From Saprospiraceae bacterium (GTDB lineage Bacteria > Bacteroidota > Bacteroidia > Chitinophagales > Saprospiraceae), in NCBI GenBank assembly GCA_026986005.1, contig JALSPK010000209.1, forward strand, positions 1 through 64,000: a stretch of DNA of 64,000 nucleotides, given 5' to 3'. Both the position numbers and the translations under genes were made by a program. Shown piece after piece: positions 15,880 to 24,264 of this stretch. The notes beneath the pieces were generated by a model. The model worked only from the letters and a program-made list of their open reading frames with translations, searched no databases and was not told the DNA's origin. The stretch's first letter is position 1. Each line of letters opens with the position of its first letter.

Positions 15880-16239
15880 TTACAATAAAATACGTTTCTG
15901 ACTTTTAGGAGTCTCATCCCAACACCATACAAAGCAATCTTCAGGATCAGAAGTTACACAATTTTTGGTTTTTTTCTTTATCCATTTTTTAGAGTAGGCT
16001 TGAATAATAAACTTACGTTTTTCAATAAAAGGAGAATTTACTTTATCTTTTCCTGTAAAAACAGGATACAATTTTGTTAAATGATCAAAAGTGCTTGGAA
16101 ATTTAGCTTTGGCATAGCATTTTCCAGGTTCGGGATTTTTGGGCCTTTCAAAAGACTTTCGGGTTGAGTAATTTCCTGAATATCTAACTCCACAGGATGA
16201 CATAAATATCAATGTTAAAAATAGCAATAGTGATTTCAT
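15880..16239 (-). CDS. Small lipoprotein of unknown function
   Basis: The 119-residue product begins with a clear lipoprotein signal (FMSSCG, Cys near 16). The mature part includes the PEPGKCYAK motif seen in a Bacteroidota envelope family, then a basic stretch (KKWIKKKTKNC) and a cysteine/tryptophan-rich end (DCFVWCWDE). Four mature cysteines (GKCYAK, KNC, DCF, WCW) could form disulfides in the periplasm. No function is assigned. It precedes the small protein gene at 15591-15851 and lies 18 bases after gcvT, on the same strand. Confidence 0.6.
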   Translation of the reverse strand: MKSLLLFLTLIFMSSCGVRYSGNYSTRKSFERPKNPEPGKCYAKAKFPSTFDHLTKLYPVFTGKDKVNSPFIEKRKFIIQAYSKKWIKKKTKNCVTSDPEDCFVWCWDETPKSQKRILL

Positions 16240-16257
16240 ATTTTAGTTTTAATTATT

Positions 16258-17358
16258 TTACCCCTTATAAAAAGGCAATTTAATCACATCTGCTTTCATT
16301 TTCTTTTTTCTGAATTCTACTAATATCTCTGATCCGGCTGTTGCATAATTAGGCTTAACGTATGCCATGCCAATTGGCATATCCAAGGATGGGGAAAAAG
16401 AACCTGATGTCACATATCCAATTTCATCATTTTCTAAATTGTATACTTTATATCCATGTCTCGGTATTCTTTTTCCTTCCATTTTGAAAGCTATAAGTTT
16501 TTTCTCAACACCATTCTTGAATTGGTTTATAAATAATTGTTTTGAGGGGTAATCAGCTTCTTTTTTGAATTTTGTAATCCACTTCAACCCTGCTTCAATA
16601 GGAGATGTTGTCTCGTCAATATCATTACCGTAAAGGCAATAGCCCATTTCAAGTCTCAATGTGTCTCTTGCTCCCAATCCTGCCGGCATTATACCGATAC
16701 TACCACCTTCGTCAAACAATACATCCCACACTATGGGCAAGTCATGATTTTTGACATACAACTCAAATCCCCCTGATCCTGTATATCCCGTAGCAGAGAG
16801 AATCACATTATCAATACCGGCAATATCCCCTATAGTAAAATGATAAAATTTTATTTTTGATAGATCTTTACTTGTAAGTTTTTGCAATAATTCTACTGCT
16901 TTTGGCCCCTGTACTGCCAGTATTCCCATTGTCATTGAATCATCTCGCATTTGCGCATCGAAAGTATTGTGACTTTCTATCCAATTCCAATCCTTTTCTA
17001 TATTGGAGGCATTGACAACCAACATAAATTTAGTCTCGCTAAGTTTGTAAATAATCATATCATCAACAATTCCCCCATTTTCATTTGGCATACAAGTATA
17101 TTGAGCCTGTCCTATTATTAGTTTTGAAGCATCATTTGTAGTAATACTCTGAACTAAATCCAAAGCTTCAGCCCCTTCTACTATAAATTCACCCATATGT
17201 GACACATCAAATACTCCTATGTTGGCACGAACATTTTCATGTTCCTCTTGTATTGTAGTATTATAGTGTACAGGCATCATATAACCTGCAAATTCAACCA
17301 TTTTGCCACCTAAAGCAACATGTTTTTTGTATAATGCTGTGTATTTCAAATTATCCAT
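16258..17358 (-). CDS. gcvT: Aminomethyltransferase, glycine cleavage T protein
   Basis: The 366-residue product is a full-length GcvT: YKKHVALGGKMVEFAGYMMPV, then GVFDVSHMGEF, the DDMIIYKL segment with the folate-binding domain, and TGYTGSGGFELY with GLGARDTLRLE. It transfers the methylene group from the aminomethyl-lipoyl H protein to tetrahydrofolate and releases ammonia. The genes for the H and P proteins are not in the window. It follows msrA by only 2 bases, so the two are probably co-transcribed, although their functions are unrelated. Confidence 0.95.
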   Translation of the reverse strand: MDNLKYTALYKKHVALGGKMVEFAGYMMPVHYNTTIQEEHENVRANIGVFDVSHMGEFIVEGAEALDLVQSITTNDASKLIIGQAQYTCMPNENGGIVDDMIIYKLSETKFMLVVNASNIEKDWNWIESHNTFDAQMRDDSMTMGILAVQGPKAVELLQKLTSKDLSKIKFYHFTIGDIAGIDNVILSATGYTGSGGFELYVKNHDLPIVWDVLFDEGGSIGIMPAGLGARDTLRLEMGYCLYGNDIDETTSPIEAGLKWITKFKKEADYPSKQLFINQFKNGVEKKLIAFKMEGKRIPRHGYKVYNLENDEIGYVTSGSFSPSLDMPIGMAYVKPNYATAGSEILVEFRKKKMKADVIKLPFYKG

Positions 17359-17360
17359 TA

Positions 17361-18008
17361 TTATTTTTTCTTTAATTTATCTTTAAATAATTTTCTAAAT
17401 TTCAAAACTTTTGGTTCGATTACGATTCTACAATAGCCTTGATTAGCATTATTTGCATAGTAATCGTTGTGGTAATCCTCTGCCAAATAAAATTTATCCA
17501 AGGGAGCAATTTCAGTGACTATATCATCAGACCATATCTTTTTGGCTATTGTAGCTTTTGATTCAATGGCGATCTTCTTTTGCGAATCATTATGATAAAA
17601 AATAGCTGAGCGATATTGTGTTCCCACATCATTTCCTTGTCTATTCAATGTAGTAGGGTCATGAGTAGTCCAAAATACCTCCAGCAATTCTTCATACGAA
17701 ATAACGGCAGGATTAAACACTATTTGACATACTTCTGCATATCCGGTATTGCCTGTACACACCATTCTGTAATCAGGATTATCGACATGTCCATTAGCGT
17801 AACCCGGAACAACACTTTCCACGCCATTCAATTCGCTAAAAATAGCTTCTACACACCAAAAACATCCTGCTCCAAAAGTGGCTGTATCCAAATTTACATC
17901 TTGCATAATATTGTTTTTATCTTTACTAATTGGTTTATTTGAATTGCAAGAATACAAATAATTTATTCCAAAAAACAATATAATTATAAAAACTGATTTA
18001 ATCTTCAA
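17361..18008 (-). CDS. msrA: Peptide-methionine (S)-S-oxide reductase, lipoprotein form
   Basis: The 215-residue product carries the MsrA active-site motif GAGCFWCVEAIF, with catalytic Cys49 and Cys52, and the conserved VVPGYANGHVDNPDY and DPTTLNRQGNDVGTQYRS segments. A lipoprotein signal (INYLYSC, Cys21) precedes it, so the enzyme probably repairs oxidised methionine in envelope proteins rather than in the cytoplasm. The start overlaps the end of the upstream antiporter gene by 11 bases. The enzyme class is certain; the cell location is inferred from the lipobox. Confidence 0.93.
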   Translation of the reverse strand: MKIKSVFIIILFFGINYLYSCNSNKPISKDKNNIMQDVNLDTATFGAGCFWCVEAIFSELNGVESVVPGYANGHVDNPDYRMVCTGNTGYAEVCQIVFNPAVISYEELLEVFWTTHDPTTLNRQGNDVGTQYRSAIFYHNDSQKKIAIESKATIAKKIWSDDIVTEIAPLDKFYLAEDYHNDYYANNANQGYCRIVIEPKVLKFRKLFKDKLKKK

Positions 18009-19257
18009 CTTTACTAGATTTATAGTTTAATTTCAATACAAGTTTTTTAACAGATAGACCCTGTACTAAAATTGAAAAAAGAACGATAACATAAGTGATA
18101 GTAACGAATAAATCTCTACTCATATTATCCAAAAGAGATAATGCCAAAGCAATAGAAATACCACCTCTCAGGCCTCCCCAGGTCATTACTATATTCGTGT
18201 GCTTAACAAATTTCAATTTTTTCTTAAATATCAATATAGGAAAATATAATGAAATATATCTTGCTGTCAATACCAAAAGAGTCGCTATCAAACCGATAGC
18301 AATATACTGCGTTTTCCATTCAAGCACCAACATTTCCAAACCTATCATAACAAATAAAATAGCATTGAGAAACATATCTAAAATTTCCCAAAATTTATCT
18401 ATATACAGTTCAACGGTTTTAGACATTGTAGTATCTCTAATAGTATCATGTCCGACTATCAGACCTGTAACGACCATTGCCAACGGACCGGAAGCGTGAA
18501 AATGACTAGCTACCAAATAACCGCCGGTTACTATTGCCAATGTTATCATAACTTCTACTGCATAATTATCTATTGACTTCATCATGATATAAGCCACAAA
18601 TCCAAGCATCAACCCCAAGACTATACCACCTCCCACTTCAACCGCCAACAAATGCAAAACTTCACTAATACCTGAATCAGCTTGTCCTCCTTTTGCAATT
18701 TGAAATATTGTAATAAACACGACAACGGCTATTCCATCATTAAACAATGACTCTCCTACTATTTTTGCCTCCAATTTTTTTGGAACACCTGCTTTTTTTA
18801 ATATCCCCAAAACCGCTATGGGGTCTGTCGGTGATATTAAAGATCCAAATAAAAGACAATATATTAAACTAATATCATATCCTAACAAATGGAGAATAAA
18901 ATGCATAGAATAACCGACAATAAATGTCGAAAGCACTACACCGAATGTAGCAAAAATCAGAATTGGATATCTTTGTATTTTCAATTGATCAAAATTAGTA
19001 TGCATAGCTCCGGCAAAAAGTAAAAAGCTAAGCATTATATCCAATAAAGCTGTTTTAAAATCCAATTTTAACACAAGGGATTTGGCTACTTCTATCATAT
19101 GAGGAGAAAGGCTGCCGAATATTACTATACCAAGAGTAAATAAAATAGTGATCATCATGATTCCAATAGTATCAGGTAATTTAAAAAATTTTTCGTTTAT
19201 AAAACCGAATACTGCAGAAAGAACAATGAGTAATGTTAAAATTGTAAATAAATCCAT
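17998..19257 (-). CDS. CPA1-family Na+/H+ antiporter
   Basis: The 419-residue product has about 12 membrane segments and the CPA1/NhaP signatures SPTDPIAVLGILKKAG (about residues 142-157) and GESLFNDGIAVVVF (about 167-180), whose Asp residues carry the transport site, and TWGGLRGGISIALALS in the C-terminal half. It exchanges cytoplasmic Na+ (or K+) for protons at the inner membrane. The C-terminus stops soon after the last membrane segment, so there is no regulatory cytoplasmic domain. The ion specificity cannot be read from sequence. Confidence 0.9.
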   Translation of the reverse strand: MDLFTILTLLIVLSAVFGFINEKFFKLPDTIGIMMITILFTLGIVIFGSLSPHMIEVAKSLVLKLDFKTALLDIMLSFLLFAGAMHTNFDQLKIQRYPILIFATFGVVLSTFIVGYSMHFILHLLGYDISLIYCLLFGSLISPTDPIAVLGILKKAGVPKKLEAKIVGESLFNDGIAVVVFITIFQIAKGGQADSGISEVLHLLAVEVGGGIVLGLMLGFVAYIMMKSIDNYAVEVMITLAIVTGGYLVASHFHASGPLAMVVTGLIVGHDTIRDTTMSKTVELYIDKFWEILDMFLNAILFVMIGLEMLVLEWKTQYIAIGLIATLLVLTARYISLYFPILIFKKKLKFVKHTNIVMTWGGLRGGISIALALSLLDNMSRDLFVTITYVIVLFSILVQGLSVKKLVLKLNYKSSKVED

Positions 19258-19297
19258 ATTTATAATGTTTGTATTATTTCAGATATATCCATCTGTA

Positions 19298-20575
19298 TTA
19301 TAAAAACATTGTCTTCAAATCATCTACTAAATCCAATTTTTCCCAAGTAAATAATTCAACTTCAAGATTAATAATTTCTTCACCTTTACTCGTATAATCA
19401 AACCTTTTAAATGTTTTCATTACCATTTCATTTTTTCTTCCAAAGTGTCCATATGCAGCTGTTTCAAGGTAAATAGGATTTCTGAGTTTCAATCTCTTCT
19501 CTATGGCAGCAGGGCTTAGATCATAATATTCAGATATCATATCCGCAATGTCAAAATCACTGTAATCCGTATTATTAGTACCGTATGTATTGATATAAAT
19601 ATTTACCGGTTTTGGTACACCAATGGCATATGAAACCTGAATAAGCACTTCATCAGCAACCCCCGCAGCAACCAAGTTTTTTGCTAGATGTCTTGTTGCA
19701 TATGCAGCTGATCTATCCACTTTGCTAGGATCTTTACCTGAGAATGCACCACCACCATGGGCTCCTTTACCCCCGTATGTATCTACTATTATTTTTCTAC
19801 CTGTCAATCCGGTATCTCCGTGTGGACCTCCGATCACAAATTTACCTGTAGGATTGACATAAAGATTATTATCATAGTCAAAATCATCAAAAAGAGATTT
19901 ATTACTATCAGAAAGAGATTCTAATATCCTTGGTATCAATATTTCTTTTACATCATTCTTAATGACGCTCAGCATCCTCTCTGTATTTTTATCAAAATCA
20001 TCATGCTGTGTAGATACGACTAGTGTATCAACCTTTATCGGTTTGTGGTCATCAGAATAATTAACCGTTACTTGGCTCTTGGAATCGGGACGCAGATAAG
20101 TCATTACTTTCCCCTCTTTTCTAATCGCTGCTAATTCACTCATAAGCAAATGTGCAAGATACAAAGGCAATGGCATGTATGTATCAGTTTCATTTGATGC
20201 ATAACCAAACATCATCCCTTGATCACCAGCTCCTTGCTCTTCTTTATTTAGCTTAACCACCCCCATTCTTATATCCTCAGATTGATCGTGAATGGAATTC
20301 ATCACACCTAGAGACTTATGTGAAAAATGGTATTCATCTTTGGTATATCCTATTCTAGCAATTGTCTCTCTTGTCACTTGCTGGATATTTACATAAGTTT
20401 TAGTTTTCACCTCTCCGGCTATAATAACTTGACCGGTTGTAACCAAGGTTTCAATTGCAAGCTTTGAATCATTATCAAAAGCTATAAAACTATCGACTAA
20501 AGCGTCGGAAATCTGATCTGAGACTTTATCAGGATGTCCTTCTGATACAGACTCTGAAGAAAATAAATATGGCAT
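19298..20575 (-). CDS. metK: S-adenosylmethionine synthetase
   Basis: The 425-residue product contains all the hallmark MetK motifs: FSSESVSEGHPDKVSDQISD at the start (ATP-binding His), GAGDQGMMFGYA near 115, GGPHGDTGLTGRK and GGGAFSGKDPSKVDRSAAY (P-loop-like). It makes S-adenosylmethionine from methionine and ATP in the cytoplasm. It is slightly longer than the E. coli enzyme (384), as is usual in Bacteroidota. A promoter with TTG and TATTTTTG boxes lies just upstream. The leader is only about 25-30 bases, too short for a SAM riboswitch. Confidence 0.97.
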   Translation of the reverse strand: MPYLFSSESVSEGHPDKVSDQISDALVDSFIAFDNDSKLAIETLVTTGQVIIAGEVKTKTYVNIQQVTRETIARIGYTKDEYHFSHKSLGVMNSIHDQSEDIRMGVVKLNKEEQGAGDQGMMFGYASNETDTYMPLPLYLAHLLMSELAAIRKEGKVMTYLRPDSKSQVTVNYSDDHKPIKVDTLVVSTQHDDFDKNTERMLSVIKNDVKEILIPRILESLSDSNKSLFDDFDYDNNLYVNPTGKFVIGGPHGDTGLTGRKIIVDTYGGKGAHGGGAFSGKDPSKVDRSAAYATRHLAKNLVAAGVADEVLIQVSYAIGVPKPVNIYINTYGTNNTDYSDFDIADMISEYYDLSPAAIEKRLKLRNPIYLETAAYGHFGRKNEMVMKTFKRFDYTSKGEEIINLEVELFTWEKLDLVDDLKTMFL

Positions 20576-20601
20576 AATAATGTGTTTTATATATTAAGCG
20601 A

Positions 20602-20631
20602 CAAAAATAACAAAAGATTAGGTTAAAACAA
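20602..20631 (-). promoter_or_regulatory. metK promoter
   Basis: On the minus strand TTG (20631-20629) is followed after 19 bases by TATTTTTG (20609-20602), matching the Bacteroidota pattern. Transcription would start around 20596, giving a leader of about 20 bases. Confidence 0.55.
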
Positions 20632-20679
20632 TAGAAAATTTTATTTAGTTTGCCTACTGAACATAAAAAGCACTTTCAA

Positions 20680-21031
20680 CTACTCATAGAATAGCTTTAG
20701 GATTGTATAAAAGGCCGAATACTTAAAAACAGGTCTAATATTACGCCCTGAAAATCTAAAACTAACCGGTACAGTATATAATACACCGACATTTACCCCA
20801 TTTTGTTTTCCAAGTATCCATTTCAACTTTTCTTTTTTCATTTTTTTAAATACTTTTTCAGCAGCTCTACCACATCCTGAACCAATATCGTTTAATATTT
20901 TTATATTTTCTACGTAGATCTTTATTTATCATAAAACTAACAGAAACCATGCCTGAGACCTTATTCTTTTGTGCTCTTAAAGGATATGGTAGATTTTTAT
21001 AAATATAATTATTGTCTGTCCACAAAGTCAT
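20680..21031 (-). pseudogene. Frameshifted TonB C-terminal domain relic
   Basis: Translated on the minus strand, the stretch gives LPYPLRAQKNKVSGMVSVSF, MINKDL, then, after a one-base frame change near 20911-20916, VENIKILNDIGSGCG, AAEKVFKKM, LKWILGKQNGVNV and YTVPVSFRFSGRNI. This is the order of motifs in the TonB C-terminal domain, which contacts the TonB box of outer-membrane receptors. In the first frame a stop codon follows about 15 residues later. No membrane anchor or proline-rich region is left; the relic begins right after a TGTCTGTCC motif that recurs beside other broken genes. The ATG at 21031 overlaps the stop of the next upstream gene, but the stretch is not likely to be functional. 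Confidence 0.75.
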
Positions 21032-22125
21032 CAAGTTTCAATCAAACATTTATCCAAGTCCGTATTTTTACTAATCAATTCAATAGCTTTTTGTACTTTC
21101 CAAGGTGTATGTCTATTAATTTTTACTTCTATTTTTGATATTTTTATGACAGAACTATATGTATCAAGAGCAGTATGAATCACAGGAATTCTATTTTTAT
21201 TTACATACTCTGCAGTCTCTTCATCAAGATGCCCCTCTCCCGTCAATACAATTCCTGACAAAGGACTTTTATCAAGTTTCAGCATATATTCCATCATCTT
21301 TATACGGTCAACTGCTTTGGATATTTGTTTGGTATCAGCTAAAAGGAGTAAATCTTCAGGTTGTTTCATATTGTTATAGTCAATCATAGTACCTGAAATT
21401 ATTTTTGAAACTCTATTATCCAATCTATCCTCATTCAGACACACTTTGCCCTTAATCTTTTTATAAATAGTCTCCATAAGAGGATAAGCAAGAGTCTTGT
21501 CGTAAGGTATGACACCTATAAGAGGAATGTTATTTTCTTCGAGCCATTTCCCGACATAATATGATACTTTATCAAGTTTATCTCTAAGCACTTTATTAAT
21601 AATAACACCGATTATAGGTACTCCCTCCTCTCTAAACAAAGACGTAGTCATATTAAAGCGGTCAATTGTATTACCAATTCCTCCTTCAACCACCATTATA
21701 ACGCCGGCATTTAGCATTTTTGCTACTTTAGCATTGTTGACACCTGTAACAGATCCTACTCCGGGATGCCCCGTACCCTCATAAACTGTCAAGTCATACA
21801 TTTCATTCAATACTTTGTTAGCGTGAATAATTTTCTCCGGAAAATGATAATTTTCAGGTTGATCTATAAATCTTTCTGTTGCACCTTTCCCCAAAATCAC
21901 AGGGCTATGTATCTCAGGATGCATATCAAAACCAAGCAAATCGGAAAAAAGAATAATGTCCTTATCAACCCTAAGATTTCCCAAATCCAAGAACTGTTGA
22001 CCTACGGGTTTTGCATAACCAACATTAATACCCATATTTTTAAATTTATGAACTATTCCCAAAGTAGAAGTGGTTTTGCCAATATGCTGACTAGTCGCTG
22101 CGACATATATATTTTTGTATTTCAT
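21031..22125 (-). CDS. BioD-like/Pta N-terminal-like P-loop ATPase with DRTGG domain
   Basis: From the ATG at 22125 the product has 364 residues. It starts with a dethiobiotin-synthetase-like P-loop (YVAATSQHIGKTTSTLG), has VYEGTGHPGVGSV and VVEGGIGNTIDR motifs, and ends with a DRTGG-type domain (about 210-320, including the SGIVLTGEGHL segment). This layout matches COG0857, the N-terminal part of long phosphotransacetylases, here without the acyltransferase domain. A regulatory or metabolic ATPase role is likely but unproven. A longer frame opens at 22191, but the TACTTTTG promoter box at 22167-22160 lies inside that extension, so 22125 is preferred. Confidence 0.75.
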   Translation of the reverse strand: MKYKNIYVAATSQHIGKTTSTLGIVHKFKNMGINVGYAKPVGQQFLDLGNLRVDKDIILFSDLLGFDMHPEIHSPVILGKGATERFIDQPENYHFPEKIIHANKVLNEMYDLTVYEGTGHPGVGSVTGVNNAKVAKMLNAGVIMVVEGGIGNTIDRFNMTTSLFREEGVPIIGVIINKVLRDKLDKVSYYVGKWLEENNIPLIGVIPYDKTLAYPLMETIYKKIKGKVCLNEDRLDNRVSKIISGTMIDYNNMKQPEDLLLLADTKQISKAVDRIKMMEYMLKLDKSPLSGIVLTGEGHLDEETAEYVNKNRIPVIHTALDTYSSVIKISKIEVKINRHTPWKVQKAIELISKNTDLDKCLIET

Positions 22126-22159
22126 AACAACAAGGAGTTTTATTTTATATTCAATTATA

Positions 22160-22192
22160 CAAAAGTAGTTAATTAATTTTAGCTTACTCAAA
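22160..22192 (-). promoter_or_regulatory. Promoter of the BioD/DRTGG ATPase gene
   Basis: On the minus strand TTTG (22192-22189) and TACTTTTG (22167-22160) are 21 bases apart. They place the transcription start near 22153 and support the start codon at 22125. Confidence 0.45.
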
Positions 22193-22226
22193 TTTTAATG
22201 ATATTATGTACTTATACTTTTTGTTT

Positions 22227-22280
22227 GGCATCACACCCCGGCTAAAATGAGGCTGTGCCTTATACCTACCATTATTTATC
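22227..22280. repeat. Palindromic extragenic element
   Basis: GGCATCACACCCCGGCT is followed after a short loop by GAGGCTGTGCC, with partial inverted symmetry, and then by CCTACCATTATT. The last part resembles the left end of the REP-like unit at the start of the window (CTACCATAATG). It is more GC-rich than its surroundings and encodes nothing recognisable. Probably a REP-type remnant. Confidence 0.4.
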
Positions 22281-22556
22281 TCTAATTGTTGGCATTTGTT
22301 TCTTTATTCTTATTTTATCTTAAATCCATTTTAATTATCAATATTATGGTCTAGTTTTATAATCTTTAGTAAACCATTTATTATCTTAGTAGGCAATAGT
22401 TTTATATAGCTTAATAAAGTTTCTTATCAATACAATTCATATTTTCCACTTTAATAACTATTTCCTATTTAGTGTCTGTATTCCTTTTTTCATTTGGCTC
22501 TAAATCAAAGAAAAACTATAACGTTATTATTGCTTGTTATAGAGCGTCATGTTATG
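22281..22556. other. Intergenic stretch without recognisable gene
   Basis: The region is very AT-rich and broken by stops in all frames. It includes AGTGTCTGT at 22471-22479, one of four dispersed TGTCTGT motifs in the window. No RNA gene or promoter could be supported. Confidence 0.4.
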
Positions 22557-23585
22557 CTATTTTAATAAATCTACCGCAATCCAAAGTAAAAATATATCAT
22601 ATATTGGTTCTTTACCTAGAAGGTAGTATTTCTTTCCAAACAAATTTACCGGTATCCCAATAAAATTCAGAAAATTCCATGTTGATTTTGCTCCTTTAAT
22701 ATTTAAGGTCGCCATAGCCTTAGAGTTCATTATCATTGCAACACTTCCAAATCCAAATAAAATTGGACCAGAATCTATATCTTCAGAGCTGTCATTCTCT
22801 AAATATTCTTTAGTAAAAGAAATACCAATAAACTTTTTTATGAACAAAGGTTTATATTTACGAAAATTTTCTTCAGCTAAATTTTCATTTATATTGGCTA
22901 AAAAGTACGTGATTAAAGCTTGTGACGAACCTCTGATTTCCGAAGGAATTTCACCACAATGATTTATTAATTTTTTGTCTGATTTTGATTTAGTCCATAT
23001 TTTCTCAAGCCATAGTTTCTTTAATTCTTTATTCTTTGAATTTAGTGATGCTATACAAATAAGATTGTCTGCTGGCCAAACTGAATTAGAATATGTTTCT
23101 AATATACGAATTGAATCTCTTTGAACTTCAATAATTTTATTTGAAATTTCATTATATAGATTTATAAATGTATTTTTCCTTGCACTTCTTTTAAAAACCT
23201 CACTTTCAATATACTTTTTTAAAGTAAAATTTGTCCATCCATTATAAAAAGCCCCATATTCAAGAGGTAATTCTTTCGTGAAATTAGTTTTTGCTTCTTG
23301 TGATGTTGTTCTTAGAATAGCATCTTCAATAAGATCTATATCAACTGATTCACATTTTTTAGAATATTCAATTAGTGATAATGCAAAAATCAAATTCCCA
23401 AATAATTCTCCTTCCGGAAACCTACTTTGAAGTTTTTCTCCTAATCCATTTTCAAATTCATTACTTAAGTATGCAATTTGATTTTCAATGCTTCTTATTA
23501 ATAAAAAATTCACATGTGGTGTAATTAGATTAATTAGTGAGATAAATAAAACAATAGATATCAAAATTTTAATTATTTTTTTCAT
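22557..23585 (-). CDS. Membrane-anchored protein of unknown function
   Basis: The 342-residue product has one N-terminal membrane segment (about residues 4-26), and the rest is probably periplasmic. Distinct motifs are LEYGAFYNGWTNFTLKKY (about 99-116), VWPADNLICIASL (about 168-180), IRGSSQALITYFL (about 216-228) and DIDSGPILFGFGSVAMI (about 268-284), followed by a terminal hydrophobic segment (IYDIFLLWIAVDLL). The spacing of Trp/Asp/Gly motifs suggests an alpha/alpha-barrel fold like that of some glycan-active enzymes, but I do not know a named family. It lies on the opposite strand to the exopolysaccharide genes, about 680 bases away, so a shared role is only a guess. Confidence 0.6.
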   Translation of the reverse strand: MKKIIKILISIVLFISLINLITPHVNFLLIRSIENQIAYLSNEFENGLGEKLQSRFPEGELFGNLIFALSLIEYSKKCESVDIDLIEDAILRTTSQEAKTNFTKELPLEYGAFYNGWTNFTLKKYIESEVFKRSARKNTFINLYNEISNKIIEVQRDSIRILETYSNSVWPADNLICIASLNSKNKELKKLWLEKIWTKSKSDKKLINHCGEIPSEIRGSSQALITYFLANINENLAEENFRKYKPLFIKKFIGISFTKEYLENDSSEDIDSGPILFGFGSVAMIMNSKAMATLNIKGAKSTWNFLNFIGIPVNLFGKKYYLLGKEPIYDIFLLWIAVDLLK

Positions 23586-24046
23586 TTCAATTTCTGTTGA
23601 AGAATATTTGTATGTTTTATCAACGTCAATGAAATCATTAATATTTGCAATTTGTATCTTAATGTACTTTTTCTGCGATAAGTAATTATTAAAAATGGTA
23701 GTGGTAATGACCTATAATGATGGCTCGTAAAAATGGCACAAAAATTTGAAAATTAATACGAATTTTTTAATGTATTATAATTTTTTATTAAATTTTTTAA
23801 GCATTAAAATTTTAAACAGATAAATTTTTTGTTTTTCTGAAAATTAGTGATCATAGAAAGTTAAGTTCATTAACTAAAATCAATTAGCTGAAACTCAATA
23901 ACCATTCTAAATACTACCAATTAGAATTATTTAGATTGCTGACTACAAAGAAATTACGTCATATATGTATTTATTACAAATAAATGAACAAACGTTTAAA
24001 CAAAAACCTATAAATGTTGTTTAAACGGACAAAAATGTCAAAATCA
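23586..24046. other. AT-rich intergenic region upstream of the exopolysaccharide genes
   Basis: No gene is visible. The stretch is extremely AT-rich around 23750-23830. It contains a 9-bp perfect inverted repeat, CGTTTAAAC (23993-24001) and GTTTAAACG (24019-24027), described separately. A clear TAnnTTTG box for the plus-strand operon was not found. Confidence 0.4.
23993..24027. promoter_or_regulatory. Inverted repeat CGTTTAAAC/GTTTAAACG upstream of the exopolysaccharide operon
   Basis: Two 9-base arms are perfect inverted copies separated by 17 bases, and each arm is itself based on the palindrome GTTTAAAC. Centres are 26 bases apart, roughly 2.5 helical turns. It could be a regulator-binding site or a stem in RNA. 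It lies about 240 bases from the first exopolysaccharide gene, with the MITE-like copy B in between. Confidence 0.4.
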
Positions 24047-24219
24047 GTCTTTATACCAAACCGTTTTCAAGATGGTGAAATAGAAAAAAAATTAGTTTTT
24101 GCTTATTCAATGAAAAAAATCTTTGAATAGCCTTAGCAATGGAAATATTTTTTGAAAAGGAAGAAGTGAAAACTAAACTTTTTATATTCAGCATATTGGT
24201 AGCAGTTTGATATAAAGAC
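24047..24219. mobile_element. MITE-like repeat, copy B
   Basis: The 173-base element has near-perfect 15-base terminal inverted repeats: GTCTTTATACCAAAC at the left and GTTTGATATAAAGAC at the right. The interior matches copy A at 15412-15582 over nearly its whole length. It encodes no protein. It sits 45 bases before the first exopolysaccharide gene and may have changed the distance between that gene and its control sites. The class (non-autonomous element moved in trans) is inferred; no matching transposase is in the window. Confidence 0.7.
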
Positions 24220-24264
24220 AGGATGAATACGACTCCAAGCAATTGAAGATATCAACAAATAGGG

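Noticed and set aside
19298-20640. Possible SAM riboswitch in front of metK
   Set aside because: The leader from the predicted promoter is only about 20-30 bases, too short for any known SAM riboswitch.
24051-24242. 63-codon open frame on the minus strand inside the MITE-like copy B
   Set aside because: It lies almost entirely in the repeat, shows no family motifs and is not preserved as an open frame in copy A.
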